Source of the DNA: Liolophura sinensis
Lineage: Eukaryota; Mollusca; Polyplacophora; Chitonida; Chitonidae
NCBI RefSeq assembly: GCF_032854445.1
Contig: NC_088299.1
Coordinates: 9,667,608 to 9,731,607 of the forward strand
DNA length: 64,000 nt
Direction of reading: 5' to 3'
The notes beneath the pieces were generated by a model. The model saw nothing but the letters and a program-made list of their open reading frames with translations. It was not told where the DNA came from and did not search any database. This document shows positions 11,606-23,452 of the stretch, one piece after another (the first letter of the stretch is position 1; the number at the start of each line of letters is the position of its first letter). The position numbers were made by a program, and so were the translations under genes.

Positions 11606-13445
11606 TATAAACATAGGGGAAGGGGAAAATCTATCTTCTGCATGTTGTACCCCATACTGACAACGATGAAGCGTATCTGACGTAGTTTTCCAGCGTTATT
11701 TTTTTTCACCCATCGCTTTATTGTAGAATAATCCATAGTAAAATTCACCCGTGGTGGTAAATGAAAATAGTCTATGACGTCTAGCCGTCACAAATGATGA
11801 CTACGAGTACATTACTAAATTCCCGAGTGCAAAGCAATGCTGTCAAAACGCTCCAGTTAAAGTTAAGAAAGATGTGTCAGTATTTGTGACCCGAAGACAA
11901 AAAACATTTTGGAGAACTGTGGTTATACGCAATATTACAATGTACTGCTGAAAGTAGCCCCAGTGTGACGTCATCATTTTGACCTTAATGGCGGACTGTA
12001 GGCTCGAGTGAGTTGACGTCAGACGGACTCCCATATTTTGTTGACATATAGGGGTTTTGCGTGTAAAGTTATGGTCTGAATTAGTCTCTCTATACCAGAC
12101 CCTCCTAACCTGCCTATCACATTCGTATACATGCGGACATGCGTATACATACGCGAAAAAAGCCTTCGCGAAAGACTACGAATTTTCATTGGTTGAAGTT
12201 GGGGTGTGTCTTCTTTAATATTCATCATCAAGCAAGAACTGGCAAAAGTAAGATGTCGACCGAAGAAGTGCTGTTTGTTCGTTTCCCACTGCTCTTTAAT
12301 GTCCTTGTAAATATCCCCCCCCCCTCTCTCTCTCTCGTTTGCAGGTTTCCTCTTTCCATATAGGCTTTTCTAAATTATTTAATCTCACAGAACATGGCAT
12401 GCAGGCATAGCCCTCTTCTTTTACCACAACAACGTCAGGGAAGACGAAGTGGAAAGCGTCCAGGAGCGCCTTAGTCTTACTCTCCGCCGTTAAATCACGC
12501 CATTGGGCTGTCACAACACGATTATTCCCTCAGGATACCAGCTGTGCTAATCAAATTCTACAGTATACTTTGAAATCCACACAACCTTGCCATTGTTTTG
12601 GCATGGCCCTCGAATCGTATGATTGTCGTATATAGAGCTATAGGTGTCTGCACATGTAAAACTGTCATTTAATGTCTACGTATTCCCGCCAGGAGATAGT
12701 AGAATCGTTTCCATTGGTCGGCCAGGATTATGTTAAATAGCTATGTTGACGTCATCTTAGGCGAGATGTGCAGACTTTTCAGCAGAGGTTGAGTAAACTT
12801 ACGGCTATGGTGCTCTGCACATGGAGAGTAGGCCTAAATGTAAACATTCTTGTAGTATCGGTATAGTAGGCCTACCTTTCAACAAGCTACGGCAGAATTT
12901 TGCTCTGGAGTTCCCTTTTCAAAGAAGATTTTCACGTTAAAATATATTTGTAATGGTAATGGTTGTTGAATCCATTTGGTGAAATATTTCAGATGAGATG
13001 AGTGAGGAAAATATTTGAAGTTTGCTATCTTGTGCAATGACAGAATGTCATAATGTATAAAGCTTCACAGATGTCTTTATTACTCATTTATAGCACGTGC
13101 TTATTCATTTTATCCCTCTGGTTATAGGCGTAAGTAAAATGTGGCTTACTGATGTGCACACAGCAGTATGTTAAAGCGGCACAAATAGTTAGAGATGCAC
13201 AAACAAGTACGTATACTTTCGATGCCTCAAGCATGTAACACGCTAAATAACGTTACGCCTGAGCGAACGGCAATAGAGTGAATATATGACAGACGGAGGG
13301 GCAACTGCTGACTAAAGGCATACCATGTTCATTTCTACCATGAGCACGAGTCGTTGACAGCAAACAAAAAATAATCTTATAAAGCTGTATCTGCCTGATT
13401 CCAAACATTTACCAGGGGGTTACCGTTATGAGTGTACATTAATGA
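11606..13445. other. Unique DNA, no gene supported
   Basis: Contains a (CT)n run at 12321-12340 and short overlapping open frames on both strands without splice signals or motifs. Nothing recognised. Confidence 0.4.
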
Positions 13446-13502
13446 GCTTATTTATTTATTTATTTATTTATTTGAGTGGTGTTTTACGCCGTACTCAAGA
13501 AT
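13446..13502 (-). mobile_element. SINE family 1, 3'-end stub
   Basis: A TTTA tail of about six units followed by gtggtgttttacgccg and tactcaagaata, after which similarity stops abruptly. A 5'-truncated insertion. Confidence 0.8.
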
Positions 13503-13784
13503 ACATTAACCACTGACTTTATGACATGTGTCTGTATACGTTTAGTGCTTCAGTTGTTACATTAACGGGAAACTAACATTATGGGGGGTGGGGGGGGACA
13601 TACACTTCATATCTAATCCACTGGGTCTAAGCGGTGAAGGGAATATTACTCATTACTAACAAGTTTTTGTTTCTTGTAAACGCTCGCATTTTCCTTGTGT
13701 AAAATCTTCAGGCCCAACATTCCTTTCCAACCATGCAATAGCATTAAGCCAACAGGAGACGTCATCGACCTTCATTGATTTCAG

Positions 13785-14640
13785 AAGAAGAGACACCGGT
13801 ATCAGTTTTCAGTGATGTTGGGAAGAGAGAAGCTGCCATCAGTTTTCTGTGATATTGTCATAACATAAGCCGTCATCAGTTTTCAGTGATGTCGACCAAG
13901 GGATAAGCTGCCATCAATTTTCAGTGATGTCTACCAAGAGAGAAGCCGTCATCAGTTTTCAGTGATGTCGGCCAAGAGAGAAGCCGTCATCAGTTTTCAG
14001 TGATGTCGGAAAAAGAGAAGCCGTCATCAGTTTTCAGTGATGTCCGGAAGAGAAGAGTCATCTTCAGTTTTCAAAGATGTCTACCAAGAGAGAAGTCGCC
14101 ATCGGTTTTCAGTGATGTCGGGAAGAGAGAAGCCGTCATCAGTTTTCAGTGATGTCGGGAAAAGAGAAGCCGTCATCAGTTTTCAGTGATGTCGACCAAG
14201 GGATAAGCTGCCATCAGTTTCCAGTGATGTCCGGCCAAGAGAGAAGCCGTTATCAGTTTCCAGTGATGTCGGAAAGAGAGAAGCCGTCATCAGTTTTCAG
14301 TGATGTCGACCAAGGGATAAACTGTCATCAGTTTCCAGTGATGTTGGAAAGAGAGAAGCCGTCATCAGTTTTCAGTGATGTCGACCAAGGGATAAGCTGT
14401 CATCAGTTTCCAGTGATGTCCGGCCAAGAGAGAAGCTGTCATCAGTTTTCAGTGATGTTGGAAAGAGAGAAGCCGTCATCAGTTTTCAGTGATGTCGACC
14501 AAGGGATAAGCTGTCATCAGTTTCCAGTGATGTCCGGCCAAGAGAGAAGCCGCCATCAGTTTTCAGTGATGTTGGCAAAGGAAGAAGCCGTTATCAGTTT
14601 TCAGTGATGTTGGAAATAGAGAAGCAATCATTAATTTTCG
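13785..14640. repeat. 36-38-bp minisatellite, about 22 copies
   Basis: The unit is gccgtcatcagttttcagtg plus atgtcggaaagagagaa, or a 38-bp variant with atgtcgaccaagggataa. Variant units alternate in the second half, which suggests stepwise expansion of multi-unit blocks. Diverged copies occur again at 15345-15400 beyond a SINE. A 152-codon open frame in the array (14149-14607) is a by-product of the repeat and not a gene. Confidence 0.93.
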
Positions 14641-14799
14641 ATAATGTGAGAATGAAAGAAGCCGTCTGGACTCATCGGTTTACCACCACATTATATATAT
14701 CGACAGCTACAGCCAAGGCGCATGTCAGATACATATTTTAGTTAATTATCATGGCACACGATTTTGATACTGGTTAAATATATACGTCTAGAGCATTCC

Positions 14800-14870
14800 T
14801 TGCGCCTTTCCGACACCATTGATGTATACAGCGTAAAACACCAACCAAATGAAATAAATAAATAAACTCG
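14800..14870 (+). mobile_element. SINE family 1, 3' fragment
   Basis: A tgatgtatacagcgtaaaac segment followed by accaaccaaatg and an AAATAAATAAA tail matches the last part of SINE family 1. The upstream 14785-14825 segment (cattccttgcgcctttccg) matches the dispersed family with inverted arms at 18013. Confidence 0.6.
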
Positions 14871-14877
14871 GACATCA

Positions 14878-15195
14878 CTGAATGAGTGAGTCGGTGCCTG
14901 AGGTTTAACGTCGTACTTTGTTTTCAGTGATATGAGGACGAAGGAGTCGTTAGAGTGCGTGTAATGTGCCTCCTTTTTGCAGGACCGCTCCTTTATTGAC
15001 ATACCGAAGGCAAGTAAACCGCTCGAGTCATTATACTGATACGGGTCAACCAGTCTTTGCACTATCCCCTTAACGTTAAACGCCTAGCGAGGAAGTTACA
15101 ACTTCCTCTTCAAGGTCTCAGGTATGATCAGTCCCAGGATTGACCCTGGATCTATCTCTTCCGAAGCGGACGCTCTACCAACTTTCACTGGGTAC
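14878..15195 (-). mobile_element. SINE family 2, near full length
   Basis: Read on plus, it starts aatgagtgagtcggtgcctg, then ggtttaacgtcgtac, aatgtgcctcctttttgcag, cattatactgatacgggtca, gaggaagttacaacttcctc, and ends in aggattgaccctggatc and gaagcggacgctctaccaac. The last part, on the minus strand, is a tRNA-like head with A-box (gttggtagagcg) and B-box (ggtcaatcct) counterparts, so the element is a tRNA-derived SINE lying on the minus strand. I recall this family as common in mollusc genomes. It is unrelated to SINE family 1. Confidence 0.85.
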
Positions 15196-15432
15196 GTCCA
15201 ACCATTTGCCAACTCTCACATTTTCGTCGCTGCTCTAATTTTATTCTGCATGATGTAGATTTTAATATTGTCGATTATTGATCAGGAGCTTCCAAAATAA
15301 TTAACGATTGGCACATACGAATGTCAGGATGCCATTAAGAGATCAACCGCCATCGATTTTCAAGGATGTGAGGAAGTTAGAAGTCGTCATCAATTTTAAT
15401 CCACATAGAGAGCTTTGAGTCAGTGATGTTAG

Positions 15433-15462
15433 GGCAGTCTCTATAAGGTTATAGAGACTGCC
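15433..15462. repeat. Perfect 14-bp stem hairpin
   Basis: ggcagtctctataa is followed, after two bases (gg), by its exact reverse complement ttatagagactgcc. No other copy was seen in the window. It lies just beyond the outlying copies of the 38-bp minisatellite. Confidence 0.9.
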
Positions 15463-16199
15463 GTTTCGGGTTAAGTTATTTGTGCTTACCAAAGCGTTAA
15501 AAATATCCTTTTTCCCTAAACACATACAAGCAATGTCATTAAATGTGTGTTTCATTCGTTTTAGAAGACTTCGAAGCACTTTCTTTATAACAGGTCAATG
15601 TTAATTAGATGTTTTTCATGTGTACGTGAAAGGATTTCATTTCCTATTCATTTACGTATTGCCTTGGCAACCCACTGTCCTTTCGCGCATCAGTAACAGC
15701 CGCACAATTGAGAAATTAAACTGGTCTTATCCGAATGGTTTCGCTTGGTATCCTGCTGTATAAAAATGCATTTGAAATGCATTTTTTGTTTTTTAATATC
15801 TCGCTCTGGCTTGCAGAAGCCATCTGCGTAAAATTTATAACCAGACACGCCCCGATAAGCTGGAGATATAGTTTTTGCAAGTCTGAGATGAGGAACGAAC
15901 AACATTTTCGTCTTTACTGTCAGCATTCTCGGAGCTCTTATCTATGTGTCGATGATGCTTGCTATTTATACTTTGTAATGTGATATTACGACTGACCCAG
16001 TACATCCGGGCTACCCACGTGATTTGATGTTTGGCATCGTACCCATTTGTTGGTCGATCAACGTTTTTGTATAAGAGGTTTTACCACCATACAGCGCCAA
16101 AATGACGAAAAAAAGAGTCAAGGTAAATTTGAAACGGACAGTCTTGCTCTTAGTATGATTTCATAGATAGAGACTGGCAAGATTCCAATTAGCACCAAT
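15463..16199. other. Unique DNA with one weak first-exon candidate
   Basis: Mostly featureless. Open frames at 15690-15926 (minus) and 15735-15983 (plus) overlap and show no motifs. At 16102-16122 an ATG opens seven codons (MTKKRVK) ending at AAG|gtaaat in phase 0, compatible with splicing to 31951. A TATAAGAG at 16070 is too close to leave a normal leader, so I give this exon little weight. Confidence 0.3.
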
Positions 16200-16376
16200 G
16201 TTTTGCGTTTCCTCTCCGATCGTAGATGGGAAGATCTTTACATCAACCTTCATATGGCCATGGGGTTCCTCCGTGCTTGGCTAGGTTTCCTCCCGCATTA
16301 ATGTTGACGGTCGTCGTATAAATGAAATATTCTTAACTAAGCTGTGAAATAATTTGTCAAATAAATAAATAAATGC
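16200..16376 (+). mobile_element. SINE family 1, diverged 5'-truncated copy
   Basis: Recognisable by cctctccgatcgtagatggg, then gtttcctcccgcattaatg, tcgtcgtataaatgaaatat, and an AAATAAATAAAT tail, with many changes from the full-length copy. Confidence 0.8.
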
Positions 16377-16605
16377 TTTGTAAGAGTTAAAGCAAAATTG
16401 CATCATATCTAAACTTTTACGCGTATTTTTCTACTTTGGAAAATATTGGTTTGGTTGAGCCATCACCATGACCAAGAATTGCTCAAATTATTGCCAGTGA
16501 ATATCAGTCTCGCACTATTTATAGTTTTAAAATGAGTCGAAAGTTTGAAAAAGTTATAACCGGCCAGTTTTATTAAATTTTACAAACTTTAGAATCATTA
16601 CCGAC

Positions 16606-16607
<2 letters not shown>

Positions 16608-16644
<37 letters not shown>
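16608..16644. repeat. (GT)n microsatellite
   Basis: About eighteen uninterrupted TG/GT units followed by a G-rich tract (gggagtggggtggggggtgg). Confidence 0.97.
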
Positions 16645-16645
<1 letters not shown>

Positions 16646-18012
16646 GGGAGTGGGGTGGGGGGTGGGGTCTATTCTAAAATGGGAGCCAAAATTCAAATGG
16701 TTTAGAGCAAACTGTTTTTGTGTTCAAAATCTCCGGAAAAGCCTCTTTAAATAAGTAACATATGACTATTCAGCGTTCACAACAGGTCGTAAGAGAACTG
16801 TCATGTCAGCATCTGTTGGTCAGCACCATGTTCCAGCTTTTTTGGAAGAGTGTATTTCTTGATTTACAACTTGTTATAGTCACCATTACTTTGGTGGAGG
16901 AATTAAGACCACGTCTGCCAAGTCCAGTTAACACATACTTGCCAAAGTTACCAATTCGCTATTTCTGTTGGTGGACACAATCCAATTCCTCAATAATTTT
17001 TAATCGTCTCAGACTGGTAAACCATATTGTGTTCAGTCTTACGCTTAGCTTAGTTGTGCATCATGAAATTGTATGCAAAAAGCGTGGTCAACAGCTTGCA
17101 GGATAGACCATCTAAAAATTGCATCTAAGCGTAAATGGTCAAAGAAAATCAATCAGAAAAAAACAACTGCTAAAAGGCCAATATTTTATCTTCCTGTAAG
17201 GTAATCTGATTCTGATGTCGAATGCAAAATCCTTGATCAGGAATTATTTTTTATTTATTTGGTTTAAATGTCAGTGTTACAGCTAGGCCATATTGACCTT
17301 GTAGAACGTCGTCAACCACAAGATTCCACACCTCCACGTGTGATTTCTCCATTCTCTACACTGCTATACCTCACGTAGATTCAAACGATAAAATGTCGTC
17401 ATTAATTGTTCGGTTGCTTAATATAAACTATCACCGCTATGTTAACACCAAAGGTAACAAAGCCTTTTTCAGCTCCACTATACCTACAGGGTTTACCATT
17501 TGAATTTCAGAGGCTGTCACGTTGCTGACTGAGTTGCTTGAGTTTCGCATTAGTAACGTTATAGTAACATAGTAACGGCAAAACCATTTATCAGCAATGT
17601 ATATATACATAGGTATTCCAATGAGTATAAATTGTGCCCTCCTTTTGGCAGGTTTATACTTCTCATATCTGTCTCATTCATTCGACTTTGTTGTGATGAT
17701 CTGCTAGTTTTAAACTGCCCATGTATATTACAGGCTACCTAAGACATATACCCACCTTAAAGAAAACTACATGCTCTTCAGACGGTATACAACTTATCTG
17801 CGCATGAATGCAGTTGTACAAAGTCCACAATCATGATATCCTATCACATTGACTACAACAAGAGGGATAGTTTCAATTTTGACATTGTGATTCGCCTTAC
17901 TTGGATAGTAAAAATACATGTACCAAAGGATCTTGTGGCATGTATAGCATTTTGTTAAATCGTGTGAGTTGTGCGACGATTTTAATAAACGTAAGGCCGT
18001 AGTTGTTGTAGT
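16645..18012. other. Unique DNA, no gene supported
   Basis: A 114-codon open frame (16762-17106) has ordinary composition but no domain that I recognise and no splice signals placing it in a gene. Nothing else noted. Confidence 0.4.
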
Positions 18013-18445
18013 TGATCACCATAATGGCCTTCATCAAACGCATTCACTCTAAGTTTCTTAAGCCTTACAATAGGCATAATTATCTTGTAAGTAAATATGG
18101 ACAGAGCGTCCAGAATCTCTGGCACTCTGCTTCATGACTGTGTCTAATTCAGCTTTACCTGGGTCTAAAGGCTGCTTATTCATTGTGTTAAATTAGATCT
18201 CCACAATTGGATATATGGCCAGTTACAATCAAAAGATAACCGAGATACATATTTTATTATCGACAACTTATGTGCTAGCAAGGTACACAGTTTGAATACT
18301 GATTTCACCCAGTCACCTAGAACATTCCTTGCGTCTTTCTGGCATCCTTGAGGACCGCTTCTCTTTGGTCTTGCGATTATTGACCTTGAACGTCCGTGTT
18401 GGATGACGGCTGGTTTACGAATGTGTGTTTCATTAATGTGATCAG
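18013..18445. repeat. Left arm of a large inverted repeat (family C)
   Basis: Contains atcaccataatggccttcat, ctctggcactctgcttcatg, tgtctaattcagctttacc, gagatacatattttatta and attgaccttgaacgtccgtg. The reverse complement of this order is found at 19460-19830. Single copies of parts of it recur at 14785, 20955-21085 and 39590-39870, so it is a dispersed family. No coding capacity was recognised. Confidence 0.7.
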
Positions 18446-18582
18446 GCACTACTAGAGGACTAGCACTATCAAGGCCTTAATTGTTGCATACAGTTGAGCA
18501 CTATCATGGCCTTCATGAATGTGGCCATGCGCGATCATGGCCAACTGTGAGGTGGTCTGGTACTGTCAATATAAAGGCCTTG

Positions 18583-19365
18583 CAGCATAAAGAGTAAAAC
18601 CAGAGCAGTGACAACAGTTCTGTAGTTAGCAAATGGTCACACGTAACCGGTGAAATACGGCCTCTTGTGAGTTCACCTCAGTTAGAGATTTATTCCTACC
18701 GCTCATGTAAATGCTTAAATGGTATCAAATTACACGCCACCCAGGTCCATGGCTTAAGCAGAATTAGGTAAAGTGGAATTACGTGGATGTTAGTCGCAGT
18801 TTATTAGACGTCACCGCTATGGTAGTATTCAATATGCTCTGCTGTCGTCACATTTAATAGACAGCCACATAAAGTAGCGCGAAATTTTCAGAAACACTCC
18901 ACAAATAGCTATCCGCGAATGTAATAATTAACAACCTGGTGACGCCGTGTCTTACATCAGGAGCACTGGCGCGTGCAGTCTAGCTTGACCAGTCATGGTC
19001 AGTTGTCCACGGCCCCGCTGTGACCTTTGCCTGGAGGGTTTTCGCTTCGCTTGCAAATACATTGCAAGTTAAGATATGGCATTGTTTACGACAGCCTTCT
19101 CCTCAGGTCGACACACCCCGATCTGTGGCGTAGGGTTTGAATCTGGAGTAGACCAAGACTGAGTTTTACACTACTGTAGAGGGTCGCACGACCTGGCAAT
19201 GTAGCGAAGAGTTCCTGACTGAGCATATATAACTGTGCAGTAAGTAAAACTTCACGAACCTCCTAGTATATCTAACGCTTTGATGTTTAGTATTTGGAAC
19301 AGTTTTATTGATTTTCACGGGTTACATGCGACCATACGCCAACTATGACATTGACATATTCGTAT
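18583..19365. mobile_element. Non-autonomous TIR element, copy 2
   Basis: The left arm starts cagcataaagagtaaaacc and runs through caaatggtcacacgtaaccg, tgaaatacggcctcttgtga and gttcacctcagtt. A shorter inverted counterpart occurs at 19305-19365 (cacgggttacatgcgacca). Family C arms flank it in inverted orientation, giving a nested structure. An alternative right end is the better-preserved inverted arm at 20085-20219. Confidence 0.5.
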
Positions 19366-19459
19366 TATTGACCCTGCGTGTTTATAAAGAGCACAATTCA
19401 GAACTATTAAAGAAATACACCTCACCCACCTCCGCTCTAAATAAGTATAGATGTGTAAG

Positions 19460-19830
19460 ATTTGATTTCATACTTGGACTTGTTTGTGTCCATTTTTGCG
19501 TGGAAACAGATATTCGTATACCAGCCGTAAACCAATAAGGACGTTCAATAATCGCAAAGTAAATTCCCAAAACGACGTTTAACACAAATTACCAAAGAAA
19601 TAACAAAACATGTATCTCAGTTGCGCTTTGATTGCAACTGTTCATATATCAAACGTGCCGAGCTAATTCATCACGATGAATATACAGCCCAGGGTTAAGC
19701 TGAATTAGACACAATCATGAAGCAGAGCGCCAGAGATTTTGGGCGCTTTGTGCAGACTTTCTTACAAGAGAATTGTACTCATTGTAAAACTTAAGAAACT
19801 CGAAGTGAAGGCCATGATCGTCAATGGCTC
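19460..19830. repeat. Right arm of the family C inverted repeat
   Basis: Reverse complement of the 18013-18445 arm: gtataccagccgtaaaccaa, aaggacgttcaataatcgca, gtatctcagttgcgctttga, gctgaattagacacaatcat and gaagcagagcgccagagatt appear in the expected order. Confidence 0.7.
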
Positions 19831-20084
19831 GAAATATGTTAAAACGTTCCTATATATTTACCGTTCAAATAGTGAACGTGTAGAAGGTTGTTAGTACTTT
19901 GCTAAAGCCGAGTAATCCTTTAACTACTTTTCTAAAACATTGCTGCACAAGTTTTGGTCCAGTCGTTCTATCGGTCTGTCTAGCATCAATCCAGAAAGTC
20001 CTAGGCTTGTATTGTTTCAAGAGATATATTCACTAGCCTGAATAGAGTTTTCGTAGAAAGAGTTACGTTAACGGTATTTTATTT

Positions 20085-20219
20085 TGGCCATTTACATGAA
20101 CAGTTAGAATAAACCCCAACTGAGATGAATTGACAAGAGGTTGGATTTCAATGGTTACGTATGACCATTGCCAGCAATCACACTGTTGTCACTGTTTTTG
20201 TTTTTACCCTCTATGCTGT
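20085..20219. mobile_element. TIR-family arm, inverted orientation
   Basis: Reads tttacatgaacagttagaat, then aattgacaagaggttgg, ggttacgtatgaccattgcc and atcacactgttgtcactg, ending ctctatgctg. It is a solo arm or the true right end of the element starting at 18583. Confidence 0.6.
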
Positions 20220-20954
20220 ACTTCTTTAATGATATTATATTCTACTGGGATATTCAGTAAACAATTCATACAGGCTATATTTCATACTTTCACAACATAT
20301 TACATTGCTTGAGCCGCTTAATTGTTCTCCCAGGCTCTGTATCCTTGCACAGCCACTGCTTGTGTCCCTCTCGTACTCATTTATTCCGTTCTTTGCATTC
20401 TTCAAGTTGTGCCTCTTTTACGCTATAAATCATCATAACTTTATACCGAGACTTTGGTTAGAATTATAGTTCAATGACGTAATAAATATATGTGAGCCAT
20501 TTACTACCTGATCTTGGCAAAGAATAAGCTATTTTCGAATTATATCCAAATGGTCTCTGGGTTAATTGTGATAGTGTTATTGGCTATGTTACAGAACTCT
20601 TATTCACTTATGTTATAATACATCTCAAATGTTTATTAAAACCGTTACCACTTAATATGTCTAATATTATGGCTACTTAATTACTCAATACTTAATATGG
20701 CTACTAACTACTACTTATCTTTATTTCTTCTGATGAACACATTTTGCTATAGTATCCCCATGCGTCATTATAACGGGTTTGTCCCCGTTGAACTGGAACA
20801 GTGTTCATTCGTGCAATGCTCTTTTTAGTTTACTATAAAAAAATGACGACGCTGATACAATTTGAAATTAACAGAATACGATTGTTTACATTGGACGGTC
20901 AGGCACATGTAAGATGTTTGATGATTCCGCCCTAGTTTGAAATTCGTACTTTAT
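20220..20954. other. Unique AT-rich DNA, no gene seen
   Basis: Contains a short local repeat of taatatg/ctactta phrases near 20650-20720 and nothing else recognisable. Confidence 0.4.
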
Positions 20955-21085
20955 ATACTTTCCTAGTTCTTTGGGTTTGTGTTGAACGTCCTTTTGGGAA
21001 TAAGTCTTTCGATTATTGATCCGGTACGTGCATTTTGGTTGACGGCTGGTATAAAAACGTCTGTTTCGAAGTATAAATTTCATTC
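20955..21085. repeat. Family C dispersed repeat, partial copy
   Basis: gtttgtgttgaacgtccttt, cgattattgatccggtacgt and ttggttgacggctggtataa match the middle of the family C arm. It accounts for two short minus-strand open frames here (20886-21083 and 21013-21297), which I do not call. Confidence 0.6.
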
Positions 21086-21414
21086 TTTAGAATGACTGGC
21101 GCCGGTTGTTTACTTTGGCATAAGCTTTTGGCGTTATTTTGCGATGTATGCATAAACAAGGAGCTTTTCTGTCTTTTAAGGAGCTTCACTAAATAGGCAA
21201 CCATGATAGGTGCACGAGAACTCCACCACGATCCGAGCCATTTAGTCCGTCTCAGATAAGCGCGCATGTTAATTTCACGTCCCATTGCGTATAGCATATA
21301 GACGCAGACACTTAACAGTATACATTAAAAACACTGGAGATTTTATGTAACTTGTGCTAAAGTAAACAGTGTATTATCCGGTGCTCTCAAACCGTATACC
21401 TTGGAATCTTTGCT

Positions 21415-22642
21415 GGACACATGAGGTGGGGATTCAGTCTCCGAAAGTATCAGGGTTTCATTCTGTATGGGGGCCTTATGCCTACCGAAAGTATCAGGGT
21501 CTCATTAATTGGGGGTCTCATGCTTACGGAAGCTTGGGACCTCGATACTTTTTAGTAAGCATGGGACCCCGATACTTTCAGTAAGCATGTAACCCGATAC
21601 TTTCAGTAAGCATTGGACCCCGATACTGTCAGAAAGCATGAACCATTGATACTTTCACTGAACATAAGGCCTTGCATGATATTTTCGATAAACAAGAGAT
21701 CCCGATATTCAGTAAACATCATACGCCGATATGCTTTTCAGTGAGCATGCATCAGACCGATACTTTCAGTAAACATGAGAACCCCGATATAGAATGAGAC
21801 CCTGATATTTTCGGTAAGCATGAGAAGCCCATATAGAATGACACCCCAATACTTTCGGTAAGCATGAAAACCTGATATAGAATGAGACCCGATATCTTCC
21901 GTAGGCATGGGAGGCCGATATAGAATGAGACCATAATATTTTCGGTAAGCATGAGAACCCCATATAGAATGAGACCCCGATACCTTCCGTAAGCATGAGA
22001 GCCCGATATAGAATGAGACCCTGATATTTTCGGTAAGCATGAGACCCCCATATAGAATGACAACCCAATGCTTTCGGTAAAGATGAGAACCCCGATATAG
22101 AATGAGACCCCGATACCTTCCGTAAGCATGAGAGCTCGATATAGAATGAGACCCTGATATTTTCGGTTTGCATGAGACCCACACGTAGAATGAGACCCTA
22201 ATACTTTCGGTAAGCATAAGACCCCCATATAGAATGAAACGCTGATACTTTCGGTAAGCATGAAAACCCCGATACTTTCGGTAAGCATGAGACCCCGATA
22301 TAGAATGAGACCCTGATACTTTCGGTAAGCTTGAGACCCCCATATATAATGATACCCCTATACTTTCGGTAAGCATGAGACCCAGATATAGAATGAAACC
22401 CAGATACTTTCAGTAAGCATGAGAACCCCGATATACAATGAGACCCCTATACTTTCGGTAAGCATGAGACCCAGATGTAGAATGAGACCCCGTTACTTCG
22501 GTAAGCATGAGACCCCTATACTTTCGGTAAGCATGAGGCCCAGATATAGAATGAGACCCCGATTCTTTCGGTAAGCATGAGACCCAGATATAGAATGAGA
22601 CCCCGATACTTTCGGTAAGCTTGAGACCCCCATATACAATGT
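21415..22642. repeat. 44-bp minisatellite with an orientation switch
   Basis: The unit is gatatagaatgagaccctga followed by tactttcggtaagcatgagacccc, 44 bp, about 26 copies. From 21415 to about 21535 the units run in the reverse orientation; from about 21540 on they run forward. The switch creates a hairpin: ggggtctcatgcttac (about 21507) faces gtaagcatgggacccc (about 21556). Because 44 is not a multiple of three and the minus strand lacks stops in the unit, all three minus frames stay open for 138-212 codons. These are not genes. Confidence 0.93.
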
Positions 22643-23249
22643 TGTATAGTATTATTTGTAGATCTGCTCCATTTTTCTGTACGTTTTCTCTGTCGTAGAA
22701 TACAGCAAATCTTATGTGCATAAAGAGACTTTAAACTGCGTTCTTTTGGATTGGAGACAATTTTTTAACCGTCTCAAATACTGAATACTTCACTCGTTGG
22801 CGTGCGAAAACCTGCAAAGAAATAACAGTTTCCGTAAAGTGTAATAACTACCTGACTATAGTCAGCACAATGCTAGTAATCTTACACACTGTCAGTTATA
22901 CTCTTACTCTGTCGTAACCTGATAATGCTACACACCTGGCGTAATTTGGGAATCGATCTTTTGGACCCTTATCAAAGGAAGATGGCGTTTTATACTCATG
23001 CATAATACGCATAATCTTAGTGAATCCACATATACATGTACGTGAGTGATTCATCGTCAGGATGTAATGTTTTAGACGTAGGCGTTGTTACAACATAACC
23101 ATAGCTCCGCTTCCTCACATGGCTCATATCCGCTGAGGATGTACAGTATAGGCTTATCTGATCATGTCATATAACCATGATATTTGATAGCTTATGCATT
23201 TGACAAAAACCTCTGTAGTCATGTGTATTATAACCTTTATGAGCCTCTG
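22643..23249. other. Unique DNA, no gene seen
   Basis: No repeats or open frames of interest between the minisatellite and the next SINE. Confidence 0.4.
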
Positions 23250-23452
23250 AACAATGCGGCCGGTATGAGTTCAAGTCCATCCCATGCCGGCTTCTTCTCC
23301 GGCCGTACGTGGGAATGTTTGCCAACAACCTGCAGATTTTTGTGGGTTTCCTGATACCATTATGCAGGCCGCCGTCGTATAAGTGAAATATTCTTGAGTA
23401 CGGCGTAAAACACCCATCAAATAAATAAATATATAAATAAATAAATATAGGC
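23250..23452 (+). mobile_element. SINE family 1 copy lacking the A-box part
   Basis: Starts in the B-box region (gaacaatgcggccggtatga, gttcaagtccatcccatgc) and runs through the body to an AAATAAATATATAAATAAATA tail. Internal deletion near 23350, where the gtgggtttcc-to-accattatg spacing is reduced compared with 8055. Confidence 0.88.

Noticed and set aside
14149-14607. 152-codon open frame of EKPSSVFSDVDQG-type repeats
   Set aside because: A product of the 36-38-bp minisatellite, with no start context, splice signals or conserved domain.
16762-17106. 114-codon plus-strand ORF as a gene
   Set aside because: No recognised domain, no splice signals joining it to anything, and ordinary composition for chance ORFs in this window.
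21738-22376. Three long minus-strand open frames (212, 178 and 138 codons) with repeated SHAYRKYRGLI-type peptide
   Set aside because: They are the three frames of a 44-bp minisatellite lacking stop codons on that strand. All frames being open at once is expected from the repeat and is not evidence for protein.
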